A DNA stretch of 64,000 bases from Geodermatophilus sabuli (GCF_900215145.1 NZ_OBDO01000007.1:186001-250000); one strand, 5' to 3'. Counted from the stretch's first letter, positions 27,101-34,758 are shown. The notes: a model not told the origin generated them from the letters alone. A program made the numbers and translations.

Positions 27101-27631
27101 CGCCCCCTCGCCGAGGAGATCGACGGCGTGCGGGCCGCCGTCGACGACCTCGCCCCGCTGGCCCCGGCGATGGCCGCGTCACTGCACCGCCACCTCGCCG
27201 GCATCGCTGACCTCGCCCGCGACGCACCGGGGCGGCCGGCCGTCGCACATGGGGACCTCCGGCCCTCGCGAGTCCTCTTCGACGGTGCCACCACCGGCCT
27301 GACCAGCTTCGACGCGGTCTGCCTCGCCGAGCCCGCGCTGGACCTCGGTGAGTTCACCGGGCGGCTCGCCGTGGCGCTCCGCACGACCCCGGGCGGAGCG
27401 GGGCCGACCGGGGACGACGGCCGAGAGCTCGAGTCCGCCTTCCTCCGCGAGTACACGCGGCTGGACGACGACACCGAGCCCGACGCCCTCGTCGCCCGGG
27501 TCGCTGCGTACCGGACGGTGTCGCTGGCGCGTCTGGCCGTCCGGAGCTGGTGCCAGCTCAAGCCGCAGCGGCTGCGGCCCGTGATGGCTCTTCTCCGGGA
27601 CCCGCCACGTATCCGGAGCGGCGTTCCCTGA
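24158..27631 (+). CDS. ABC exporter fused to a C-terminal phosphotransferase-like domain
   Basis: 1157 residues. Residues 1-320 are a six-helix exporter domain and 345-600 a complete nucleotide-binding domain: GHSGAGKS (about 393-400), LSGGQRQRLS (about 498), ILILDEPTTGLD and switch HD (IVSHDL). After a linker, about 680-1150 resembles the aminoglycoside-phosphotransferase/kinase-like fold: VVRYRRHACVLRYELAW in the N-lobe and AHGDLRPSRVLF near 1029-1040, then SFDAVCLAEPALDLGEF. The HGD is kept but the metal-binding Asn and the DFD are altered, so activity is doubtful. The same two signatures recur in the protein at 31285-32673. Substrate unknown. This fusion is unusual. Confidence 0.85.
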   Translation: MRGSGDLRRTLRLFARFTAGQRRVFLYATLLLALEAVTAVAVPDLISKLTDFLVDDEEPSWFGFTAPTDAAVYVIAAGIVVATAVNSSSSSLAEIHLANAGRTLGFNLRGTLFAHLQRLPLAFHLQRSTGDVLTRLTGDVKAMEDFVEDSVGDIVGSVLVLSATLYYLFGQSWEIGLLALVIVPLLTLVSNLFARRIKAASKQQRASEGELASTAQEMLSAISLVQVYGRGETEQRKFARQSGVARDAILRTARLEAVFGFTVAFIESVGIAIVILVGAGLVADDSLTAGELVAFILLIQNMFKPIRRIIKQWNRVAGVYASVERVNELLDLRPTVFDSPDARPAPPLRGQLAFRDVSFAYQSPSDGPDGSTGRLALQGVHFQVVEGESVALVGHSGAGKSTIAQLVPRLYDPHVGAVLIDGHDIRQFTLDSLRAQISMVLQETLLLRGTVAENIAYGREGATREEVVGAAQRANAHDFITALPDGYDTVLGERAATLSGGQRQRLSIARAFIRDTPILILDEPTTGLDAASAALVAESLQLLSRNRTTLIVSHDLNLIRGVDRVLVISAGRVFEEGSPEDLLASGGLYAELYAHQFGEATAAAVAGSAGDGTGELVAAERAAALSEAEEEVSGAERVDVRRFDTVLAEAVPRPATREQFLAATGWPSTVGVPVPGEVDLDPLRSPRLTRALPGLAEALSGPAMAARLQRVLADDWELLTCSPGKPFVEPGQGATLRYRLDVRRRGTAETVEHLVAGRLFPTVEAAEEWRAQLDPLAGRLAGRGDLSAFTCPTLLVRELRLVLHAFPVDPALPGLGPATDPAQLVARLGPLLESSVPGLRLEGVHADVVRYRRHACVLRYELAWHLRPSGRSLKQVVYGTVYADGRGHLVGPAVTALRDRLEGAPSPLRFQVPRFQGYLPDLRIALLEAMPGSPLLPSVLHAPSGVAGEPAFRGPTPEEAVVACARVAAGLHRSSIPVGPPRPLAEEIDGVRAAVDDLAPLAPAMAASLHRHLAGIADLARDAPGRPAVAHGDLRPSRVLFDGATTGLTSFDAVCLAEPALDLGEFTGRLAVALRTTPGGAGPTGDDGRELESAFLREYTRLDDDTEPDALVARVAAYRTVSLARLAVRSWCQLKPQRLRPVMALLRDPPRIRSGVP

Positions 27632-27659
27632 CTCTGGACGGACGGGAGCACTGCTTAGA

Positions 27660-27689
27660 TTGACACGCCGGGTGACGGAGTCCTATGAA
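27660..27689 (+). promoter_or_regulatory. Housekeeping-type promoter TTGACA-N18-TATGAA
   Basis: A perfect -35 (27660-27665) and a TATGAA -10 (27684-27689) with an 18-base spacer sit in the gap after the ABC gene. Transcription would begin near 27696, giving a leader of about 165 bases before the kinase-Hsp70 start. Such a full -35 is rare in this window. Confidence 0.6.
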
Positions 27690-27746
27690 CGTGACAGAGC
27701 CGACCGCCGCGGCTCCCCCGCGTGCCGTGGTCCACACGGAGTGCAC

Positions 27747-27863
27747 ATGACCGGTCACCGCCGCCGAATCCCCTGGTGGGCGGCGCCCACTGCGAGCACC
27801 GTTGTGGCCCGTCACCGGAACCGCGACCGCGACTGGTGCGGCCGAGCGCTGGGGGATCGATGA
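27747..27863 (+). CDS. Possible 38-residue leader ORF coupled to the kinase-Hsp70 gene
   Basis: ATG 27747 has GGAG 5 bases upstream and lies about 50 bases after the predicted transcription start. It encodes a very basic peptide (RHRNRDRD near the end, WW in the middle) whose TGA overlaps the next start codon (27860-27863, ATGA). No homolog is recognised. It could be a coupled leader ORF or a small protein. Confidence 0.35.
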   Translation: MTGHRRRIPWWAAPTASTVVARHRNRDRDWCGRALGDR

Positions 27864-30800
27864 ACACCCACCAACCGGGCACGGAGATCGCCGGCTACCG
27901 GATCGAGTCCGTCATCGGTCACGGTGGCATGGCGGTGGTGTACCGAGCGGAGGACACGCGCCTCGGCCGCAAGGTCGCGTTGAAGCTCCCCACGCCGCAA
28001 CTCGCCGACAGCGAGCAGTTCCGGCAGCGCTTCATCCGGGAGTCACGGCTCGCGGCGTCGCTGGACCACCCGAACATCATCCCGATCTACGAGGCCGGAG
28101 AGGCCGACGGACAGCTGTTCATCGCGATGCGGTACGTCCTCGGTGCCGATCTGAAGGCCCTGCTGGCCGAGCAGGGCGGCCAACTGCCCCTGGAACGTGC
28201 GCTGCGGCTGTTCAGCCAGGTCGGGAGCGCGCTGGACGCCGCCCACCGGGCGGGGCTCGTGCACCGCGACGTCAAGCCGGGCAACATCCTCGTCACCGCC
28301 GCGGAGCGCGCCCGTCCCCCCCACGACGACCACGTCTACCTCACGGACTTCGGGCTCACGAAGCGGGCAACGGAGCTGTCCGGGGGACTGACCGGCACCG
28401 GCCACTTCCTCGGCACCGTGGACTACGTCTCCCCCGAGCAGATCCAGGGCCGGCCGGTGGGTTCCGGCACGGACATGTACGCGCTGGGCTGCGTGCTCTA
28501 CGAGTGCCTGACGGGGCAGCTGCCCTTCCGCCGGGACGACGACGCCGCGCTGCTGTGGGCGCACCTGGTCGAGACACCGGCCCCGGTCTCGGCGATCCGT
28601 CCCGAGGTCCCCGCCGCCGTCGACGCCGTGGTGGCGCGTGCCATGGCGAAGGCCCCGGAGGACCGGTTCGAGTCGTGCGAGGAGCTCCTGCAGGCGCTCG
28701 AGGGGGCCCTCCGGACGTCGGCACCCCCGCCGCCGCCGCCACCGCCGCCGCCGGCACCCCCGTATGCGCCGGCCGACCGGGGCCGCCGGACCACCGCGAC
28801 GGTCACCGACCTCCCGGGACGCGCGCAGGGGAGCATGGGCTACAGCCTCGCGATCGACCTCGGGACGAGCTTCATCGCCGCCGCGGTCGCCGACGACCGC
28901 GGCCTGGAGATGTTCGGGCTCGGTGACGGCTCTCTCGTGGCGCCCGCCGCCGTCTACGTCCGCGAGGACGGCAGCCTCGTGACCGGTGACGCCGCGGCCC
29001 GTCGCGCCGTGAGCCGGCCCGACCGCGTCGCCCGAGAGATCAAACGGAACCTCGGCAACCCGACGCCGGTCATGCTCGGGGGCGCCCCGTACGGCGTCAC
29101 CGACCTGCTCGGCGCACTCCTGCAGGACGTGCTGGTGCGCGCGGCCGATCGACAGGGCGCCAAGCCCGAGGTCGTCGCGCTGACCCACCCGGCCAACTGG
29201 GGCCCGTTCCGGAGGGGCCTGTTCGAGGACGTGGCCCAGTCCGCGGGCCTCACCGATCTCCTGTACACCACCGAGCCGGAGGCTGCGGCCGCGCACTACG
29301 CCTCCACCCGTCCGCTCGACGAGGGCGACGTCCTCGCGGTCTACGACCTTGGTGGCGGCACCTTCGACGCGACGGTCCTCCGCCGCACGCAGCACGGCTT
29401 CGAGATCGTGGGGACGCCCGAGGGCATCGAGCGACTCGGGGGCGCGGACTTCGACGACGCGATCTTCGCCCACGTCAACTACCTGGCCCGCGGGGCGCTG
29501 ACCGAACTGGACCTGAGCGACCCGAAGACGGTCGTCGCCCTGGCCCGGCTCCGCCAGGACTGCACCCTGGCCAAGGAGGCCCTGTCGGTCGACGTCGAGG
29601 CGACCATCCCGGTGTTCCTGCCGCACCGCCACTTCGACGTCACGCTCACGCGCAGCGACCTGGAGGGCATGATCCGCGCCCCGATCGAGTCGACGATCGG
29701 GACCCTCGACCGGGTGCTCCGGGCGGCGCAGATCGACCGGACGACGATGGCTGCCGTCCTGCTCGTGGGCGGCTCCTCCCGGATCCCGCTGGTCGCCCAG
29801 ATGGTCGCGGAGGCCTTCGGGCGGCCGACGGTCGTCGGCGCGCACCCCAAGCACACCGTGGCACTCGGCGCCGCCCTGCTCGCCGAGGCTCGCAGACGGA
29901 AGGTGCCCACCGCGCTCGTGGTCGGCGCCGCTACGCGGCGGACGGCGACCGGATCGGTGGTCAGCGACTACCGGCCGGTCGAACTGGTTCCACGTGGAAC
30001 GCCGCAGTGGTCGCCGAGCCCGGCCGCACGGGCTCCCGCTCCGGTCGAGGCGGGCGCGGCCCCGGCGGTCACCGCAGCCGCCGCCCCGGCCCTGACCGAG
30101 GCGGCCACCGGCGGTCCACCGGTCCAGGCCCCCGGCCCCCGGGCCGGCGGCCCCTCCGGCGGTCCACCGCCACAGGGGCCCGCCCCGATCGGTCCCCCGC
30201 CGACGGCACCTCGACGGGCGGGGAAGAAGTGGGTCGCGCTCGTCGTCGGCCTGCTGGTCGTCGTCGCGGCCGGCGTGTTCGTCTACCTGAACCGGCAACC
30301 CGACGACCAGACCGCGGCGGACCAGTCGCCGACGGCCTCGGCGGAGGCGCCGGCGCCCGAGAGCCCGCCGGCCACGGCCGTCCCGATCCCGTCGATCGGT
30401 GCCACCATCCCCGTCGGGGAGACCCCGGGCTTCGTCGCCGCGGCACCGAACGGCCGGCACCTCTACGTCGCCAACCGGACGGCCGGGGTGGTCACCGTCG
30501 TCGACACGGCCGTGGACACGGTGACGGGGACCATCCCGATCGACGCCGGTCCCCCGCAGTTCATCGCCTTCAGCCCCGACGGCCGCCGGGCGTACGTGAG
30601 CGTGTGGGACGACGAGCGCACCATCGCGGCGGTCAGCGTGCTGGACACGACGACGAACTCGGTGGTCGAGACCATCCCCGTGGACACCCGGCCGTTCCTC
30701 TCGGCGGTGTCCCCCGACGGCGCGTCGATCTACGTGCCCAACCACGACACCGACAGCGTGTCGGTGATCGACACCGCCACCGACGACCTGGTCACCAACT

Positions 30801-31288
30801 TCCAGGTGGCGCCGAACCCGCACTGGGTGGCCTTCACGCCCGACGGGTCCAAGGTCTACACCGCCAACCACGACTCGAACGTCGTCTCGGCGATCGACCC
30901 CGCCGACAACACGGTCACCGCCGAGATCCCGGTGCCGACGAGCCCGCACAGCATCGCCGTGCACCCCACCCGGCCGATCCTCATCGTGGCGACCTACGAC
31001 GCCGACTCGGCGTCCGTGATCGACACCGAGACGGACCAGGTGCTCACGACGATCCCGGTCGGCGCGTTCCCGCAGCACGCCGCGTGGTCGGCCGACGGCC
31101 GGTTCGCCTACGTCACGAACAACGAGGGCAACAGCATCTCGGTCATCAACGGTGAGACGTTCGCGGTCACGGCCACCATCCCCACCGGCGAGTCCCCCAC
31201 GTCCTTCGCCGTCCTGGCGGACGGCAGCCGGGGCTACGTCAGCAACCTCCGCGACGGCACGCTGACCGTCCTCAACCTGGCCGGTTAG
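27860..31288 (+). CDS. Ser/Thr kinase - Hsp70 ATPase - transmembrane - YVTN beta-propeller fusion
   Basis: 1142 residues from ATG 27860 (GGGGGAT upstream). Residues 12-275 are a complete Hanks kinase: GHGGMAVVY, Lys42, HRDVKPGN (135-142), DFG (163-165). After a poly-Pro linker, 326-680 is an Hsp70/actin-fold ATPase with AIDLGTSFIAAAV, VYDLGGGTFDATV (about 494) and VLLVGGSSRIP (about 635), without the Hsp70 substrate-binding domain. A Pro/Ala linker leads to one membrane helix (about 790-808) and an external seven-bladed-type propeller of YVTN repeats (VIDTATDD, VSVIDTETD-like). It likely senses a wall or extracellular ligand and signals through the kinase. The stop overlaps the convergent gene's stop by 3 bases. 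Confidence 0.9.
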   Translation: MNTHQPGTEIAGYRIESVIGHGGMAVVYRAEDTRLGRKVALKLPTPQLADSEQFRQRFIRESRLAASLDHPNIIPIYEAGEADGQLFIAMRYVLGADLKALLAEQGGQLPLERALRLFSQVGSALDAAHRAGLVHRDVKPGNILVTAAERARPPHDDHVYLTDFGLTKRATELSGGLTGTGHFLGTVDYVSPEQIQGRPVGSGTDMYALGCVLYECLTGQLPFRRDDDAALLWAHLVETPAPVSAIRPEVPAAVDAVVARAMAKAPEDRFESCEELLQALEGALRTSAPPPPPPPPPPAPPYAPADRGRRTTATVTDLPGRAQGSMGYSLAIDLGTSFIAAAVADDRGLEMFGLGDGSLVAPAAVYVREDGSLVTGDAAARRAVSRPDRVAREIKRNLGNPTPVMLGGAPYGVTDLLGALLQDVLVRAADRQGAKPEVVALTHPANWGPFRRGLFEDVAQSAGLTDLLYTTEPEAAAAHYASTRPLDEGDVLAVYDLGGGTFDATVLRRTQHGFEIVGTPEGIERLGGADFDDAIFAHVNYLARGALTELDLSDPKTVVALARLRQDCTLAKEALSVDVEATIPVFLPHRHFDVTLTRSDLEGMIRAPIESTIGTLDRVLRAAQIDRTTMAAVLLVGGSSRIPLVAQMVAEAFGRPTVVGAHPKHTVALGAALLAEARRRKVPTALVVGAATRRTATGSVVSDYRPVELVPRGTPQWSPSPAARAPAPVEAGAAPAVTAAAAPALTEAATGGPPVQAPGPRAGGPSGGPPPQGPAPIGPPPTAPRRAGKKWVALVVGLLVVVAAGVFVYLNRQPDDQTAADQSPTASAEAPAPESPPATAVPIPSIGATIPVGETPGFVAAAPNGRHLYVANRTAGVVTVVDTAVDTVTGTIPIDAGPPQFIAFSPDGRRAYVSVWDDERTIAAVSVLDTTTNSVVETIPVDTRPFLSAVSPDGASIYVPNHDTDSVSVIDTATDDLVTNFQVAPNPHWVAFTPDGSKVYTANHDSNVVSAIDPADNTVTAEIPVPTSPHSIAVHPTRPILIVATYDADSASVIDTETDQVLTTIPVGAFPQHAAWSADGRFAYVTNNEGNSISVINGETFAVTATIPTGESPTSFAVLADGSRGYVSNLRDGTLTVLNLAG
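29987..30000. promoter_or_regulatory. parS-like palindrome GTTCCACGTGGAAC
   Basis: Identical to the 14-mer at 13988-14001; it lies inside the kinase-Hsp70 gene in the linker-coding region. Confidence 0.45.
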
Positions 31289-32673
31289 GCCTCCCTCGAC
31301 CTGGCGGGTCGGGCCTCGGCCGGCGACCCGGGAGGCCCGGCGACGGCGAGGCAGCGGGAGGCCTCGTCGAGCACCGCGGCGACCTCTCCCGGGCGGGGGC
31401 TGTGCAGCCGGTTGGCCCGGCGCACCGCGATCTTGAGGAGCAGCGCGGCCTCGAACACGGGGGCGCGGCGGGCGATGCCCGCACAGGTGGCCGCGGACTC
31501 GCCGCGCTCGGCGAGGCGCTCGGCGTACGCCGAGAGGAACGCCCCGGCGGCCGCCTCGAACCACGCGCGCCGCCCGGCCCGGTGGTACCAGAGGCCCGCC
31601 GGCCGCAGGTAGGCGAGGAAGTACCCGACGTCGAGGGCGGGGTCGGCCAGGCAGAACTGGTCGAAGTCCACGAGGAACACCGAGCCGTCCCGGACCATCA
31701 GCTGGCTGGGCTTGTAGCTCCCGTGTCCCGGCCGGAGGGTGTCCGTCGGCAACGCCGCCAGGGCGGCGCACACCGCGTCGGTGACCGGCCGGGCCACCGG
31801 GACCAGGTCGGGGACGTACTGCTCGAGCAGCCGGGCGCGCTTGCCGGCCTTCCCGGCCTCCTCGACCCCCGTCCGCCGGCTGAGGCCACCGGTGTCGACG
31901 CCGCTGGTGTGCAGCTCGGCGAGGGCCCGGGCGGCCCGGCGGACCACCTCGAACGCGTCGTCGGACCCGGGGTGCACGACGTCCGGTCCGGAGTGCGCGG
32001 GCACGCGGTCGCGGCGGCTGCCGAGGTCCTCGGTCAGGGCCAGCGGCAACCCCGGCACCACGCCCAGGGGCCGGGCGGTCCAGGGGACCGCGGCCTGGTC
32101 GCGCAGCCGGGTCAGGAGGTCGTCGGCGGCCTGCGCCTCCTGGAGGTCCTGGTACAGCTTCGCGACGAGGGTGCAGGTCCGCGTGGCGTCGCCGGTCCCC
32201 GGTCCGCCGAAGCGCAGCCGGTAGCGGAGCACGCACCGGTTGCCCGGCTTGTACCGGACGGGCTCGGCGGCGACGTCCAGCAGCTGCCAGTCGGGGAGCA
32301 CGTGGTGGGCCGCTCGCGCGGCCGACTCGAGAGCGGCGGCGAGGTCGGCGTGCTCGGACGGCGTCATCACGGCGTCCAGGTGCGGTAGCTCCGGGTCGTC
32401 CGGGAACGCCTGGACGGTGGAGCCGGACAGCGTGGCGCCGTCGGAACCCTCGAGCAGGGACCGCTCGTCGACGGTGACGGTGTAGACGTCGCCGGACCGG
32501 CCCGGGCCGAAGACCGCGACCAGCCCGCGTCCGGGCTTGCGCCGCAGGTAGCGCAGCGGGGGGCGGACCCGGTCGGTGCCCTGCCGGGCGAGGTACGCGT
32601 CGAGGGCCTCGGTCGCGCCGGTCACCCGCGGCCTCGCCGGACCGGTCCTCGCCGGTCCTGCCGGAGCGCTCAT
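31285..32673 (-). CDS. Degenerate aminoglycoside-phosphotransferase-fold protein
   Basis: 462 residues from ATG 32673, which overlaps the upstream ATP-grasp stop (ATGA). The N-lobe contains VRYKPGNRCVLRYRLRF; the C-lobe has GHGSYKPSQLM (around residue 313) and FLVDFDQFCLADPALDVGYF. Compared with the family HGDxxxxN motif, the catalytic Asp is Ser and the Asn is Gln, though DFD is intact; the enzyme may be inactive or use another mechanism. The same N- and C-lobe signatures occur in the tail of the ABC fusion at 24158-27631, so the two domains are homologous. It is third in an operon with two ATP-grasp genes. Confidence 0.8.
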   Translation of the reverse strand: MSAPAGPARTGPARPRVTGATEALDAYLARQGTDRVRPPLRYLRRKPGRGLVAVFGPGRSGDVYTVTVDERSLLEGSDGATLSGSTVQAFPDDPELPHLDAVMTPSEHADLAAALESAARAAHHVLPDWQLLDVAAEPVRYKPGNRCVLRYRLRFGGPGTGDATRTCTLVAKLYQDLQEAQAADDLLTRLRDQAAVPWTARPLGVVPGLPLALTEDLGSRRDRVPAHSGPDVVHPGSDDAFEVVRRAARALAELHTSGVDTGGLSRRTGVEEAGKAGKRARLLEQYVPDLVPVARPVTDAVCAALAALPTDTLRPGHGSYKPSQLMVRDGSVFLVDFDQFCLADPALDVGYFLAYLRPAGLWYHRAGRRAWFEAAAGAFLSAYAERLAERGESAATCAGIARRAPVFEAALLLKIAVRRANRLHSPRPGEVAAVLDEASRCLAVAGPPGSPAEARPARSREA

Positions 32674-33494
32674 GCCGCCACCATCCCCGGAGCCATGATC
32701 GGCGACAGGAAGCGGAGCAGGGACTCCGCGGGCCCGCGGGCGCCGCGGAAGCCGGGGAAGGGGTTGACGTCCACCACCACGGGGTGTCCCCCGGTGATCA
32801 GCAGGTCGACGCCGTACAGCTGCAGGCCCAGGGCCGCTCCGGCGTCCCGTGCTGTCCGGGTCCAGTCCGCGGGGAGGTCGGCCGGGTCCAGGTGCTGGTC
32901 GGCGCTCTTGTCGATCGGCTCCAGGGCGCTGCGTCGCCGGGCGGCGGACAGGTCCGAGCCGATCACCCACACCTTGATGTCGAAACCGTCGTTGGCCGCG
33001 AACTCCTGGGCGACGACCGGTTCGTCGCCCCACTCGGCGAGCAGTTCGTCGAGCTCGGCACGGCCGGTCACCAGGCGCACGAGGTCGCGGCGGGAGCTGG
33101 TGCGGCTCTTGACGACGAGGGGCCACGGCAGCGCCGCACCGTCCGCGCCCAGGTCGCGCAGGGCGGGGACGGACCAGCTGCGTGGGGCCGGGACGCCGGC
33201 GCGGTCGAGGGCGTCGGCGGTGGCGGCGCGGTCCAGCGCCGTGGTGGTCGCGGCCGGCGGGTTCACGACCAGGCTGCCGGCGCGCTCCGCCGTCCGCGCG
33301 ACCCGCCTGGCCTGCGGGGTGCGGGACTTGAGCAGGACGACGTCCGGCGGCTCCTGCAGGCCGGGTCCCCGGCCGTAGCCCGCGGGCAGGGTCCGGGTGT
33401 CGTGGACCGCGACCTCGTGCTCGCGGGCGAGCTCCTCCATCACGGCGGTCAGGACGGGGTTCGGGGACGACTCGGCGAGCAGGTGGATCCTCAT
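32670..33494 (-). CDS. ATP-grasp enzyme B (RimK/ITPK-like)
   Basis: 274 residues from ATG 33494, overlapping the preceding stop (ATGA). The ATP-grasp core shows WPLVVKSRTSSRRDLVRLV (ATP lysine and loop), PVVAQEFA, KVWVIG, and the metal site YGVDLLITGG then VVVDVNPFPGFRG. DxNxFPGF is closer to inositol-tetrakisphosphate kinase (ITPK1: DVNYFPGY) than to RimK (EVNSSPG), but RimK-type ligases cannot be excluded. The partner and substrate are unknown. It is the middle gene of a three-gene overlapping operon. Confidence 0.78.
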   Translation of the reverse strand: MRIHLLAESSPNPVLTAVMEELAREHEVAVHDTRTLPAGYGRGPGLQEPPDVVLLKSRTPQARRVARTAERAGSLVVNPPAATTTALDRAATADALDRAGVPAPRSWSVPALRDLGADGAALPWPLVVKSRTSSRRDLVRLVTGRAELDELLAEWGDEPVVAQEFAANDGFDIKVWVIGSDLSAARRRSALEPIDKSADQHLDPADLPADWTRTARDAGAALGLQLYGVDLLITGGHPVVVDVNPFPGFRGARGPAESLLRFLSPIMAPGMVAA

Positions 33495-34468
33495 GCCGTG
33501 GCCTCCATGGCGGCGGGAGCGGAGGTGGGGTCGATGGTGACAGCGGGAGCCGTGGTGGCGGCGAGGGCGGAGCGCCGGGTGACGCGCAGCACCGTGCGGG
33601 CGAGCTGTTCGGCGGCCCGGGGGACCCGGCCGAAGCTGGGGAAGTCGTTGACGTCCAGGACGACGTAGCCGTCCGGGGTCTCGACGACGTCGATGCCGTA
33701 GATGTCGAGGCCGAACGCGCGGCCCACGGCGAGCGCCAGCTCGCCCAGCTCGGGGGGGACCGGGATCTGCTCCTCGACGACCGCGGCGCCCGGGTGCAGC
33801 GGCGAGCGCTTCACCGTGGCGAACACCTCGTCGCCGGTGTTGTAGACCTTCAGGTCGTAGCCCGGGTTCGGCAGGTAGGGCTGGGCGAGCATGCGGGTGC
33901 TGTCGTCGACGTCCAGCCGGGCGAGCTCCTCGGGGCTGTCCACCCGGTGGACGTCCTTCAGGGAGCTGCCGTTGTTGGGCTTGACCACCAGCGGGTAGGC
34001 GTCGGCCGGGATCTGGTCGAGCAGCGCGGTGCGAGACGCGAACCAGGTCTTCGGGAAGGGGATGCCGGCGGCCCGGGCCCGGACGGCGGCGACGGCCTTG
34101 TCCCGCGCCAGGCGGATCGCACGGGAGTCGTTCACCGTCGTGAGACCGGCGGCAGCGGCGGCGTCGAGCAGGGTCTGGCCCGGGCCGTCGGAGACGGTCT
34201 TGAGCACGAAGGCGTCGTACCGCGTCGAGTCCGTGAAGAGCAGGTCCCAGAGGTCGGCCACCGTGCCGTGGGGTCGCAGCACGTCGACCTCGTGTCCCCA
34301 CGACCGCAGCACGTCCACGACGGCACCCGGCATCACGTCGTTCTCGTAGCGCTCCTCGACGATGAAGCACAGCCGCGCCGGCGCGGTGAGCACGGACCCG
34401 TCGACCGTGCGGTGGACCGAGGAGATGCCGGTCCGCGTCACCTTGCGCTGCTGGCCCGTGCTGGTCAT
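33491..34468 (-). CDS. ATP-grasp enzyme A (RimK/ITPK-like)
   Basis: 325 residues from ATG 34468; an in-frame start at 34597 lies in the regulatory gap and is not used. Motifs: YPLVVKPNNGSSLKDVHRV, MLAQPYLPNPGYDLKVYN, DIYGIDVVETPDGYVVLDVNDFPSF. It is a paralog of enzyme B, and again the DVNxFP metal site resembles ITPK. The N-terminal domain, ARLCFIVEERYENDVMPGAVVDVL, is a pre-ATP-grasp fold. It leads the operon; two 12-bp palindromes lie upstream. Two coupled ATP-grasp enzymes suggest sequential additions to one molecule (inference). Confidence 0.78.
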   Translation of the reverse strand: MTSTGQQRKVTRTGISSVHRTVDGSVLTAPARLCFIVEERYENDVMPGAVVDVLRSWGHEVDVLRPHGTVADLWDLLFTDSTRYDAFVLKTVSDGPGQTLLDAAAAAGLTTVNDSRAIRLARDKAVAAVRARAAGIPFPKTWFASRTALLDQIPADAYPLVVKPNNGSSLKDVHRVDSPEELARLDVDDSTRMLAQPYLPNPGYDLKVYNTGDEVFATVKRSPLHPGAAVVEEQIPVPPELGELALAVGRAFGLDIYGIDVVETPDGYVVLDVNDFPSFGRVPRAAEQLARTVLRVTRRSALAATTAPAVTIDPTSAPAAMEATA

Positions 34469-34590
34469 CTGACTCGCCACCCTCGGTGTGTCCCGGCCGC
34501 CGATCGGCGTGACACGACTCTCGATCCGGGAGGGAGCGGGACACAGGCATCCCAGGGGTGGTGCGGCGCCGCTCGGGGTGTGGACCTCCC

Positions 34591-34643
34591 CCACCAAGGT
34601 GGGGTCTGCCGGTGTTCGCGCCGGGCGGTGGCCACCAAGGTGG
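34591..34643. promoter_or_regulatory. Twin operator-like palindromes CCACCAAGGTGG
   Basis: The exact 12-bp sequence occurs at 34591-34602 and 34632-34643, 41 bp apart (about four helical turns), each embedded in a longer palindrome. They lie in the 290-bp divergent gap between ATP-grasp A and gdpD. The rest of that gap (34469-34758) shows nothing else I can support. Confidence 0.6.
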
Positions 34644-34758
34644 CCAGGGACGACACCTCGAGCGGTTCCCGACCACCCCTGCGGTCGCTACCCGGGCACC
34701 TCGCCGCGGCTGACCCTTCGGTCGACGCATCCCGCGGATCCGCAGAAGAGGTCAGTCC

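Noticed and set aside
28043..32236. Minus-strand open frame of almost 1400 codons opposite the kinase-Hsp70 gene
   Set aside because: It is Arg/Gly/Asp-rich low-complexity translation antisense to clear domain motifs; such frames are normal in DNA of this GC content.
34589..34604. The CCCCACC-AA-GGTGGGG repeat as a terminator
   Set aside because: A 2-base loop is too tight for an RNA hairpin and the same core recurs 41 bp away, so an operator is favoured.
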